A stretch of DNA of 62,070 bases from a virus: IMG/VR virus record IMGVR_UViG_3300020183_000077, positions 1 through 62,070 of that record, one strand, 5' to 3'. Under the pieces are notes generated by a model. It was given only the letters and a program-made list of their open reading frames with translations. It did no database searches and had not been told where the DNA came from. This document shows, one piece after another, positions 36,101 to 42,607 of this stretch. Positions within the stretch are counted from its first letter, which is position 1; the number at the start of each line of letters is the position of its first letter. The translations under genes were made by a program, and so were the position numbers.

Positions 36101-37829
36101 AACCTTTAGTTTGTTAAACAATAATGCAGTAATTGTAAATGCTTTCCAAGCAGCAACAACATTAAGTATGGGAAGCGATGCTTCTAATGCTACTGTTACT
36201 GTAAGAGGAACAACCCAATCTAATAGCACAGGAACTGGTGCTCTTGTCGTTGGTGGTGGTGTTGGTATTGCTGGAAATCTTTATGTTGGTGGTTATCATG
36301 GAAATACTACCATCCAAGGCACATTGAGTGCTACTGGTGATACAACTCTTGGGGGTAAATTGTCACTGGCAAGTCATGCAACTTTTGGTGGAAACTTAAG
36401 AGTCGCAGGAATTGCAACAATCACTCAGAACCTATTAGTCGGAGGAGATTTAGATTTAACTGGTAGTCTTGATGCTGATGGTGATATTTTTGCTCGTTCA
36501 TTCATTAAGAAGAATCCAGGAAGACCAACCAATTTCTTAAGAGCAAATGGAACTGATAGCATTTTAACTGGTCAAGATTTCATTGATTCCCTTGGATTTA
36601 TTCCAGGTGCTCCAATTACAGTATCAACATATCCAGTAGGAAATTCAATCTTACTTGATGATATTTCTGGTTCTTTTGATGGAAATACTCTTTTATTCAA
36701 TCTAACTAGAGATGGAGGAACACCATTTACTCCTGTTGGTCCAATTAACTTGATTGTATCTGTTGGTGGTGTAATTCAAAAAGGAAATACTGATTATCTA
36801 GTTCCAACAACTGGAACTGGAGCATTCTTACCTCAAATTAGATTTACTACTGCACCAACTACAGGACTAAGTTGCTTTATTGTTGCTTTGGGTGGACAAG
36901 GAGCATTGCTTTCTGACCCAGCATGGGATAGAAAAGGTCAAATTCCAATTGGTGTTCGTGATAATGCTGCTGTTATGCAGGAAGTGGGTGCTGATGGAAC
37001 AGTATTTACTGCTGATTCTTCAACACAAACAGGTGTTGCATGGAAGTCTATTCCTCCTGGTGTTCCTACTGGTTCTGTATTCTACTTTGCAACTGCATCT
37101 GCTCCATCTGGTTATCTTGTTTGTGATGGTTCTACTATTCCAAATGGAACTGGTACAGTGCAAGGTGTGACAGCAAACTTCTCAACATTATATGGAATGT
37201 TAGGGACAACCTATGGTGCTGCAGGAAAACTTCCAGACTTAAGAAATTATTTCACTGCTGGATCTGGAAGTTCTTATACTATTGGTTCAACTGGTGGTTC
37301 AAATACTGTCACCATAACTAGTACTGAATTGCCTCCACACACGCATACTCTTACAAATGCTGGTGGTCACGATCACACAAGTACATTCACTGGAACTGGT
37401 GATCATACTCACTCAGTTTCATTTAGTGGAACTGGCAGTCATAGTCACTCGTTATCATCTGAATCACCATCTATAACAATTGATGCTGTTGGTGATCATA
37501 GTCACTCGTTTAATGAAGAAGGTGTTACACCAGGTGCAAGATTTGCTGGTCAAGCAGAAACAGGTTACAGACCACAACAAAATGAAAGAAATACAAGAGG
37601 GGCAGGAGGTCATAGTCATTCTGGAAGAGTAAATTCCCACACCCACTCAATTACTGGAGCAGGTGATCATACTCACTCAGTTTCATTTACTGGAACTGGC
37701 ACTCATACTCACACAATTTCTATTGGTAGGGTTTCCGACCACACACATACAGTCGGATCAACTGGATCTGGTGGTGGTCATGAAAATAGACCTCCATATG
37801 TTGCTCTTCTCCCAGTGATTAAATACTGA
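30153..37829 (+). CDS. giant tail-fibre protein with C-terminal collar domain (2558 aa)
   Basis: The largest gene in the window. N-terminal region is an adhesin-like beta-helix (LYVNPSDFDATDSFENQGNS, FKTIQRALIEAARFSYQQ, TILVYPGTHYIDNRPGYS). The middle is a long string of beta modules with a GGGTASVVTVTG glycine module. The last 330 residues begin a phage tail-collar domain (GSVFYFATASAPSGYLVCDG, LYGMLGTTYGAAGKLPDLRN) followed by many HTHS/HSHS repeats. His pairs like these bind metal in T4 gp12. Probably the main receptor-binding long fibre or baseplate fibre. Its own promoter region and 2OG oxygenase follow. Confidence 0.85.
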   Translation: MPLSRLENFLKNAEGNILYVNPSDFDATDSFENQGNSLSRPFKTIQRALIEAARFSYQQGKNNDRIDRTTILVYPGTHYIDNRPGYSIEEINGTAVYKRRTGVSTWEGITLDQFGLTTNYDILDPSNDLYKYNSVLGGVILPRGTSIIGLDLRKTKIRPLFVPNPKDDNVDNASIFNVTGTCYFTAFSIFDADPTKTVFLDYSESKVVPNFSHHKLVSFAYADGVNKVKLGNYQTYITDLDMYYYKVAKAYGDITGRGLVDFPVGKDFEPSIDEFRIVGSLDPNPLGISSIRAGNGDGTGNLNLITVTTSNKQSGDITPHNLFVDSPFLINGVTIDSESYNGSFTVKEIVGINTFTFTTNSAPTEYLPNLNNIDTASLTIGSDTVSSASPYIFNCSLRSVYGMCGLYADGNKATGFKSIVVAQYTGVSLQKDNNAFILYDNGIFYDENTLPANSLEKPLHTNSRAIFRPSYENFHIRASNNAFIQAVSVFAIGFSRHFLTESGADMSITNSNSNFGNTSLESVGFKPESFDRDDTGYITHIIPPREVVVEENEVTWLSLDALKIINSVSPDRLYIYGANNSEIVPAFQVDGYRIGARDDDKLYLTITIGTAQTTYSSPILMPVSGGTGLISKKEYKVTRINGQNNIVNNILSFTTNHQLINGEKIRIFSDTGQTPDGIENEGIYYVIATGVGANQIKLAQSLNDAIANVPILGLSNTGGILRIVSRVSDKLPGEIAHPIQFDSTETNWYVTGSTLVGQNQIYSAIVGIGTSVIGTETSSTFIKRKLDNRSIDDKIYKLRYVIPKEYENAKQPEAGYVIQESKTVGVSSLSYTNDTLLSTKDLRNEKVISNASAGSIINNNQIITITSELPHGLSAGDSVKIQKVRSTNNSNATGIVSTYNGVYAVDSVLNSKQFQYTISGVSTNPGTFNNDINSRNTRQQREALPVFSRDSYKNTFFIYRVSQVKKHIPGADGQDGIYHLICLSSNVAPSSNVGFNLDKKQFNQDVKNLYPQLDRDNFDTNPKATVSYADVRVLGKIITSDKRHSITREAVNFFAKNAKIGYGLTAVTLSGVGNTTITVNTDVQHNLNSIKSFTFTPGSGYPASQTLYSKQLFPIISSGEGATVKVTTDPSGKISNVELLDAGSAYSVNDTLSISGGGTASVVTVTGINNNNNTVIELNGFSSENLNNVFKIQTIPDANSFVLAAPTGISTYEPNTTGELPYALVSGEACGITSSVVSDIRTGIVTYTTSSAHGLLPGNKVRIVQTGSSVLNGEFVVRESVGINTFTIVAYGLTQTAYSSTGSVLKRTLSPNARNIGRGEENLGSRASTIYDKITVYTDQIFDGSSNTISFADPSSVRRGDYYTINAEIIRIASASNPFTVLRGQFGTFKNTSPVGSAARKIKLVPAEVRRPSFMRASGHTFEYLGFGPGNYSTGMPQKQNRILSEDEVLTSQAKELRGGSVVYTGMNDLGEFFSGSKKLSSATGEESVIEAPILTYTGDDSQGESATVSSGIFDELLVRQRLTVEGGENNNQASQFYGPVNFTQKVTNLSDFGIETKNLLLKGTAAQSKLITVGISTPTSLTIPAPRSGDISLLSNPSSYIGHVRVNNEWRPFGLISRQPDTLDIRTDRLHVNTVGNSSFDFEVRGESKVQNLIVDGQVVFTQPQSLGNVTFQNATIQRTAIFTGLGLDPITGLTSSYTQIHLAGISLLNDLEVTGISTFAKRVDFNSNIFGVGAKFGNIRIGVRDDNTIDTVIGDLTIDSDSGTTKIIDNLVVNGTSIELNTGSQVSYGGTITSRLNNSRTFDIGIGNTDGVTLISLHGDDRLYPSGGLIARKNADQSSEIIHRGVSKLSINALDSGSEVSILTGATERVLVGTSGTVTIFQNNSGTELKGNHLKLTQNGTGDVALSWDITNNNANRRWYAGIDVSDNYSWKLANPEATLAYGSESFDNPSETKLKISGNGDTIIAGTLTLGGNSLATLSPTFSLLNNNAVIVNAFQAATTLSMGSDASNATVTVRGTTQSNSTGTGALVVGGGVGIAGNLYVGGYHGNTTIQGTLSATGDTTLGGKLSLASHATFGGNLRVAGIATITQNLLVGGDLDLTGSLDADGDIFARSFIKKNPGRPTNFLRANGTDSILTGQDFIDSLGFIPGAPITVSTYPVGNSILLDDISGSFDGNTLLFNLTRDGGTPFTPVGPINLIVSVGGVIQKGNTDYLVPTTGTGAFLPQIRFTTAPTTGLSCFIVALGGQGALLSDPAWDRKGQIPIGVRDNAAVMQEVGADGTVFTADSSTQTGVAWKSIPPGVPTGSVFYFATASAPSGYLVCDGSTIPNGTGTVQGVTANFSTLYGMLGTTYGAAGKLPDLRNYFTAGSGSSYTIGSTGGSNTVTITSTELPPHTHTLTNAGGHDHTSTFTGTGDHTHSVSFSGTGSHSHSLSSESPSITIDAVGDHSHSFNEEGVTPGARFAGQAETGYRPQQNERNTRGAGGHSHSGRVNSHTHSITGAGDHTHSVSFTGTGTHTHTISIGRVSDHTHTVGSTGSGGGHENRPPYVALLPVIKY

Positions 37830-37850
37830 TATAATATATTAATTTATTGA

Positions 37851-38447
37851 ATGCAAAATATTACTAATAAATTTTTTCTCCCGTCACAAATTGTTTCGGG
37901 AGAAATTGAAAATTTTAATGAAATAAAAGATGACTTTATAAAATTAATTTATGAATATAAAGAAAAAAATCCAGAATCTTCAATAATAAGTAATAGAGGA
38001 GGATGGCAAAGTAGTAGAACCGCATTTTTTGATTCATTATTTTGCAATCAATTAGAAATTGTAAAAAAAGAAATTACCAAACTAATACGTGAATATAATT
38101 TAATTTCCGATTTAGATTTACCGTCAATGTGGGTAAATATAAATTCAAAACATTCTTATAATAATAGACACACTCATCCAGGTGCAAGTATTTCAGGAGT
38201 TTTGTGGATAAAAATTCCTGAAAACTCTGGTGATTTTGTCTTTGAAATGCCTGATTGTTTTAATTATGAATTATTGAACAAAACAAACAATAGACATAGA
38301 AGTAAAAATAATTTATTTGCTGCTTTAGATATAAAACCAAAAGAAGGTTTAATGATATTATTTCCATCATATTTGCCACACTATGTCAATCAAAATTATA
38401 GTGATGAAGATAGAATATCATTAGCATTTAATTTAGTACTCAAATAA
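37851..38447 (+). CDS. 2OG-Fe(II) oxygenase family protein (2 of 5)
   Basis: 198 aa. SMWVNINSKHSYNNRHTHPG, then ASISGVLWIKIPENSGDFVF, LFPSYLPHYVNQ and DRISLAFNLV follow the pattern of TIGR02466-like 2OG-Fe(II) oxygenases: His pair in NRHTHPG, distal His in PHYV, Arg in DRIS. It sits between two collar-domain fibre genes and may modify fibre or host residues. The target is not known. Confidence 0.75.
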   Translation: MQNITNKFFLPSQIVSGEIENFNEIKDDFIKLIYEYKEKNPESSIISNRGGWQSSRTAFFDSLFCNQLEIVKKEITKLIREYNLISDLDLPSMWVNINSKHSYNNRHTHPGASISGVLWIKIPENSGDFVFEMPDCFNYELLNKTNNRHRSKNNLFAALDIKPKEGLMILFPSYLPHYVNQNYSDEDRISLAFNLVLK

Positions 38448-38450
38448 ATA
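38443..38450 (+). promoter_or_regulatory. putative late promoter
   Basis: AATAAATA over the preceding stop, 18 bases before ATG 38469; a small ACCT/AGGT dyad follows (38450-38460). Confidence 0.5.
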
Positions 38451-38468
38451 CCTAAAAAGGTCTATAAA

Positions 38469-39281
38469 ATGGCAAGAACAGAAGTCGAAATTATTAAAGA
38501 TGGAAAAATCGTTTCTCAAGATTTTTCCTCTGGTTGTATATTGACAGATGCTATTGGAAATCTTCAGGTAACTACCGCTAAACTTGCTGACCGTTCTGTA
38601 ACAGCACAAAAATTAGCTGCATCAATCAACTTTTTCCCCAGTGGGGGAATTGTGATGTGGAATGGAACTACATCAAATATTCCTAGTGGATGGGCATTAT
38701 GTGATGGAACAAACGGAACTCCAGATTTAAGAGATAGATTTATTGTTGGTGCTGGGAGAAATTATAACCCAAATGCAACTGGTGGTGCAGATTCTGTACC
38801 ATTAACAGAAGCACAAATGCCTTCCCACAGTCACTCTATGGGAAGTGCAGGTGATCACGGCCACTCTGGTTCAACAAGTGGTGATGGTTCTCACTCTCAT
38901 ACTGGAAATACTGCAGGACAAAGTGCTAACCATGTTCATAGTGGAAGTACAAGTGGGGCTGGAGCACACTCTCATAGATTGGCAAGAAATACTGGTTGGA
39001 GAAATGTTAATACTATGTCAGAGAGATATGCCATAGCAACAGATAGTGATCATGCTCGTGATAATACTGAAGGTGTTGGAGACCACGCTCATAATTTTAC
39101 TACTGGTGGAGTTAACGTAGATCATCACCACTTCCTAAGTATTAGTGGTGGTGGACACTCTCATAGTGTATCAATTAATGGTGTTGGTGGACATACCCAC
39201 TCAATATCTAGTGCTGGATCTAATCAACCACATGAGAACAGACCTCCATATTATGCTCTTTGCTTCATTATGAAAACTTGA
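38469..39281 (+). CDS. short tail-fibre-like collar protein (270 aa)
   Basis: N terminus has strand repeats (LQVTTAKLADRSVTAQKLAA). Residues 55-110 are a tail-collar domain: GGIVMWNGTTSNIPSGWALC, DGTNGTPDLRDRFIVGAG. The rest is glycine- and histidine-rich, with more than ten HSHS/HSGST-type units, ending NQPHENRPPYYALCFIMKT. The end is nearly identical to the 2558-aa protein end (HENRPPYVALLPVIKY). Likely a short fibre. Confidence 0.85.
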   Translation: MARTEVEIIKDGKIVSQDFSSGCILTDAIGNLQVTTAKLADRSVTAQKLAASINFFPSGGIVMWNGTTSNIPSGWALCDGTNGTPDLRDRFIVGAGRNYNPNATGGADSVPLTEAQMPSHSHSMGSAGDHGHSGSTSGDGSHSHTGNTAGQSANHVHSGSTSGAGAHSHRLARNTGWRNVNTMSERYAIATDSDHARDNTEGVGDHAHNFTTGGVNVDHHHFLSISGGGHSHSVSINGVGGHTHSISSAGSNQPHENRPPYYALCFIMKT

Positions 39282-39300
39282 TAAATATTTTTGTAGTTAT
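39280..39300 (+). promoter_or_regulatory. late promoter with downstream TTTTTGTAGTTA element
   Basis: GATAAATA (39280-39287) followed by TTTTTGTAGTTAT (39288-39300), before ATG 39318. Confidence 0.5.
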
Positions 39301-39317
39301 TTTAAATTAATAAACTC

Positions 39318-39494
39318 ATGGATGCGAAAACAATGAATGAGACTCTTCTTGCAAAAGCAGAAGAACTTAGAAATGAACTTATTCAACTAGAACAAGATTT
39401 TAACTTAAAGAAAGAGCAATATTTAAAAATTCAAGGAGCACTAGAAGCTCTTAATGAACTAGATAAAGATTCATCTTCAAACGTAACAGAGTGA
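39318..39494 (+). CDS. small coiled-coil protein (58 aa)
   Basis: ATG 39318 to TGA 39494. Almost all one heptad-rich helix (LLAKAEELRNELIQLEQDFN), so probably a dimeric or trimeric coiled coil. It closes the fibre block. Function unknown. Confidence 0.6.
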   Translation: MDAKTMNETLLAKAEELRNELIQLEQDFNLKKEQYLKIQGALEALNELDKDSSSNVTE

Positions 39495-39526
39495 TTTTAA
39501 TCAAAAAACCACTAGTAAGTCAATAG

Positions 39527-39572
39527 TTGACAACCTCAAGATTCAGTGTTATGCTGTATAAGTCTTGAGGTT
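39527..39572 (+). promoter_or_regulatory. sigma-70 promoter bracketed by a 10-base inverted repeat
   Basis: TTGACA (39527-39532), 17-base spacer, TATGCT (39550-39555). AACCTCAAGA (39532-39541) and TCTTGAGGTT (39563-39572) are perfect inverted repeats 21 bases apart around the -10. In RNA made from upstream they form a hairpin followed by TTTCTTT, so it may also act as a terminator. Confidence 0.6.
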
Positions 39573-39658
39573 TCTTTGTAACTTTGAGAAATCTAGACCC
39601 GTCTATGGTGGTGGACGGTTTACGCAGTGTCTGAGGGGGGAGTGGTGTCTCCCCTTTT
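39562..39658 (+). ncRNA. possible small RNA (promoter to terminator, no ORF)
   Basis: About 97 bases lie between the expected start of the 39527-39555 promoter and the terminator at 39637-39658. No convincing ORF is present. Candidate phage small RNA; based only on layout. Confidence 0.3.
39637..39658 (+). terminator. intrinsic terminator
   Basis: GGGGAG (39637-39642), loop TGGTGT, CTCCCC (39649-39654), then TTTT. Confidence 0.75.
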
Positions 39659-39664
39659 CTCTGC

Positions 39665-39670
39665 TATGAT
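39665..39670 (+). promoter_or_regulatory. extended -10 promoter of the CobT-like gene
   Basis: TATGAT preceded by CTGC, i.e. TGCTATGAT, as before cobS and other genes. No clear -35. It lies 24 bases before ATG 39695. Confidence 0.5.
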
Positions 39671-39694
39671 GAATGGAGTTCAAAAGCACACCAG

Positions 39695-41878
39695 ATGTCC
39701 GTTAACCTAGAAGTTAAAGGTTCTCTTGCCAAATGTCTGGCAACTGAGAACTTGATTATTGAGCACAAGAAAGTCCCCACTGCAATGTTTGATGTGGACC
39801 GTCGTGTGCTTACTCTTCCGAGTTGGGACAAAGCATCTGCGACTGTCTATGACCTTCTGGTGGGTCATGAAGTGGGTCACGCACTTTTCACTGATAATAT
39901 TGACTGGACTGAAGAATATCCTGAAGTTCCCAAAGACTTTGTGAATGTTCTTGAGGATGTTCGTGTGGAACGTCTGATGAAGAAAAAGTATCCTGGTCTG
40001 TCTCGGACTTTTTACAATGGTTATAATGAACTGAACTCTGACGACTTCTTCTCAACGAAAGATGAGAACCTGGATGAACTGACTTTCATTGACCGAATCA
40101 ATCTCTACTACAAGATTGGTGCGTTTCATAACATTGCGTTCAATGATGAAGAGAATGAGTTTCTGACTCGTGCTTCTTTGACTGAAACCTTTGATGAAGT
40201 GCTGAAACTTGCTCGTGAAATCACTGAGTATGTGAAATACAAACGTCAGGAAGTTCAATCTATGCCTACTCAAGGTGAAGGTGATTCTTCTCAAGGTGCT
40301 GGAGAACAAACGGAAGGTTCTTCTAACGATTCTCAAGATGGAGAGAATCAAGACGGACAGAACAAATCTGAACTGGAGCAAGACTCCCAGGGTCAGTCTC
40401 AATCTGAAGGTGAATCGTTCGGTGATGAGATGAATAAATCTATGGAAGCACCAAATGGTGGTGGTTTCGGTCAGGAAGTAAGCAATCAGCACAGGGAAAC
40501 TAGCAAGGATGAACTAACTTCCAAGACTTCTCGTTCTTTTGATGAGAAATCCCAAGACCTTGTGGATAAGAATGCTCAGGAAACTCATTATGTGGAACTT
40601 CCCAAGATGAATCTTGAGACGATGATTATTCCTAATGAGTTTATTCATCGTAAAGCAACTGAGTTTTACACCAATCGTGGTTCTTACTACAAAGAAACTT
40701 TTGATTTTGCTTGTAAGGAGTATAATACTTACAAGAAATCTGCAGAAAAAGAAGTTTCTTATCTGGTAAAAGAGTTTGAGTGCAAGAAGTCTGCAGACCA
40801 GTATGCTCGTTCTAGCACTGCTCGCACGGGTGTTCTGGATACTTCCAAACTTCATACCTATAAGTTTAATGAAGACCTGTTTAAGAAGGTCTCTGTGGTC
40901 CCTGATGGCAAGAATCACGGTCTTATCTTCATTCTGGACTGGTCTGGTTCAATGAGTGAATTCATCCTGGATGCTTACAAGCAACTGCTGAATCTTATTT
41001 GGTTCTGCCGTAAGGTGAATATTCCTTTTGAGGTTTATGCTTTCACTCTGGATGCTCATTCTTATATGGAACTGCAACCCAATCATCCTCCCGTGTATGA
41101 TAAAGTTGCTGGTGTTCTCTCTCCTGAGGCAACTTTCCGTTTGATGAACTTCTTCACCAGCAAAGTCAACAACCGAGTTCTTGATGAGCAACTGAAGAAC
41201 ATCTGGTGTGCTTGTTATTCTTATCAGAAACGTTCTGGTGCTGTTCCTCCTCACCTTGACCTTTCGGGTTCTCCTATTGGTGAGAGTATGATGGCACTGC
41301 ATTCTCTGATTCCTGATTTCCAGGCAAAGAATAAACTGCAGAAGGTGAATGTTATCTTCCTGACTGATGGTGAGGGTTATCAGAATTCGGTGACGATTGC
41401 TCGTAATGGTCCTTATCCTCATTCTCCTCAATATATCGGTCATACCAAGCATCCTCGCACTGCGATTCGTGACCGCAAGACTGGTCGTGTATATCCTGCT
41501 CTGGATTATGATAACTTCCCTCGTTATGCCAAAGTTCTTCTGCAGACTGTGAAAGATAGGTTCCCGACTGTGAATCTGATTAACTTCCGCATTACTCCTG
41601 GTCGTGATTTTGCGACTTGCTATCGTTGGTATGGTGGTCAGCAAGAGAACTACGAAAAAGTAAAGTCTGATTATCGTAAGAATAGTTGTGTGCAATTTGA
41701 TGGAACTGGTTTCGACCAATTCAATGTGATTGCCTCATCTTCTCTTGCACAAGATGAAGAGTTTACTGTTCCAGAGAATGCAACGAAAGCACAAATCAAG
41801 AGCAGTTTTAGTAAGATGTTGGGTAAGAAAAAGACTAACAAGAAAATTCTTGGTTCTTTTATCAGTCTTGTTGCCTGA
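39695..41878 (+). CDS. CobT-like metallopeptidase/VWA protein
   Basis: 727 aa. An N-terminal zinc-peptidase-like site, VGHEVGHALFT (H58, E59, H62), is followed by NVLEDVRVERLM, which offers a third ligand (E87 or E92). Residues about 190-270 form a Gln/Ser/Glu-rich acidic linker. The C-terminal VWA domain has a MIDAS motif, LDWSGSMS (about 414), and a later FLTDGEG Asp. This architecture matches CobT-like partners of MoxR/CobS AAA proteins. The CobS gene lies 730 bases downstream. The pair is more likely a chaperone-like complex than a cobalt chelatase, since no CobN is seen. Own promoter and terminal hairpin. Confidence 0.75.
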   Translation: MSVNLEVKGSLAKCLATENLIIEHKKVPTAMFDVDRRVLTLPSWDKASATVYDLLVGHEVGHALFTDNIDWTEEYPEVPKDFVNVLEDVRVERLMKKKYPGLSRTFYNGYNELNSDDFFSTKDENLDELTFIDRINLYYKIGAFHNIAFNDEENEFLTRASLTETFDEVLKLAREITEYVKYKRQEVQSMPTQGEGDSSQGAGEQTEGSSNDSQDGENQDGQNKSELEQDSQGQSQSEGESFGDEMNKSMEAPNGGGFGQEVSNQHRETSKDELTSKTSRSFDEKSQDLVDKNAQETHYVELPKMNLETMIIPNEFIHRKATEFYTNRGSYYKETFDFACKEYNTYKKSAEKEVSYLVKEFECKKSADQYARSSTARTGVLDTSKLHTYKFNEDLFKKVSVVPDGKNHGLIFILDWSGSMSEFILDAYKQLLNLIWFCRKVNIPFEVYAFTLDAHSYMELQPNHPPVYDKVAGVLSPEATFRLMNFFTSKVNNRVLDEQLKNIWCACYSYQKRSGAVPPHLDLSGSPIGESMMALHSLIPDFQAKNKLQKVNVIFLTDGEGYQNSVTIARNGPYPHSPQYIGHTKHPRTAIRDRKTGRVYPALDYDNFPRYAKVLLQTVKDRFPTVNLINFRITPGRDFATCYRWYGGQQENYEKVKSDYRKNSCVQFDGTGFDQFNVIASSSLAQDEEFTVPENATKAQIKSSFSKMLGKKKTNKKILGSFISLVA

Positions 41879-41885
41879 CCACCTG

Positions 41886-41910
41886 GAAGAGTGTCCATTA
41901 GACACTCTTC
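41886..41910 (+). terminator. strong hairpin after the CobT-like gene
   Basis: GAAGAGTGTC / GACACTCTTC, ten perfect pairs, 5-base loop (41896-41900). Only a short pyrimidine run follows, so it may be a terminator or an mRNA-stabilising hairpin. Confidence 0.65.
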
Positions 41911-41927
41911 TCTGCCAACTTTTGTTC

Positions 41928-41933
41928 TATAAT
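41928..41933 (+). promoter_or_regulatory. putative -10 of the 41954 gene
   Basis: TATAAT just after the hairpin and 20 bases before ATG 41954; no good -35. Confidence 0.4.
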
Positions 41934-41953
41934 ACTTTAAGTTATTTAATACT

Positions 41954-42538
41954 ATGACTAAACCAATTCTGACACCAACTGAATATGATGCACTTTGCAA
42001 TGTTCTTGAATGGGCTTGGACTGCTGTTCATTCAGAACCAGAACTTTGTTTGAAAGATGTTGATTATTCATCTGCTTCCGCAGTTGTTTCTAAAACTAGA
42101 AGTGAAACGGGATTTTCTGTTGAATATGAACCAACTGGTATTGATCCAATCAAAACTGGTGAATGTGGTCTTGGACTTGCGGAGGCATTTGAATACACTC
42201 TCAATGATCCAGATCAACGTAATGTTATGACTATGATTGAAACGTTGATGTATAAATTGAATTGTAATCCATGTCTTGCAAATGGACTTGGCAATACTTG
42301 GGAAACTCTTGCACCTCTTGTAGATAATAATGAACGTGATCGTCTAGAAAATACCAGTGATGACCCAGATGCTACGACACAAACTCTTGAAGGATATGTT
42401 GTTGAAAGTATTGGGTTGAAAAATAAAACTGCTCGTCTTCAAGAGCATTATGATAATGTAAATGAAGCGGGATGGATTCAAATAAGTGATGACTTTTGGA
42501 TTGATGGTGGCAATTCTGACATCTTCCCGACCAGTTGA
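41954..42538 (+). CDS. acidic hypothetical protein between CobT-like and CobS genes (194 aa)
   Basis: Acidic protein (CLKDVDYSSASAVVSKTRSE; ETLAPLVDNNERDRLENTSD), with a C-terminal QISDDFWIDGG. No family recognised. Being between the AAA and VWA genes, it could serve the same complex. Own promoter upstream. Confidence 0.7.
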   Translation: MTKPILTPTEYDALCNVLEWAWTAVHSEPELCLKDVDYSSASAVVSKTRSETGFSVEYEPTGIDPIKTGECGLGLAEAFEYTLNDPDQRNVMTMIETLMYKLNCNPCLANGLGNTWETLAPLVDNNERDRLENTSDDPDATTQTLEGYVVESIGLKNKTARLQEHYDNVNEAGWIQISDDFWIDGGNSDIFPTS

Positions 42539-42579
42539 GGCAGTGTCCACTGGATACCCCCCTATACCTTTTTCCGTGC

Positions 42580-42597
42580 TATGATTACGGAGTAATC
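42580..42597 (+). promoter_or_regulatory. cobS promoter with GATTAC-GTAATC palindrome
   Basis: GTGCTATGAT (-10 TATGAT, 42580-42585) overlaps the inverted repeat GATTAC (42583-42588) / GTAATC (42592-42597). The same arrangement is found at 60632-60649. Confidence 0.6.
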
Positions 42598-42607
42598 AAC
42601 CAAACCG

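Noticed and set aside
37320-39260. Regular short DNA repeats that might suggest a CRISPR array
   Set aside because: They code for HTHS/HSGST amino-acid repeats in open reading frames, vary in sequence, and have no constant repeat with unique spacers.
40949-41719. Long minus-strand open frame (256 codons) opposite the VWA domain
   Set aside because: Mirror of the CobT-like gene, Arg/Thr/Ile-rich with no recognisable fold.
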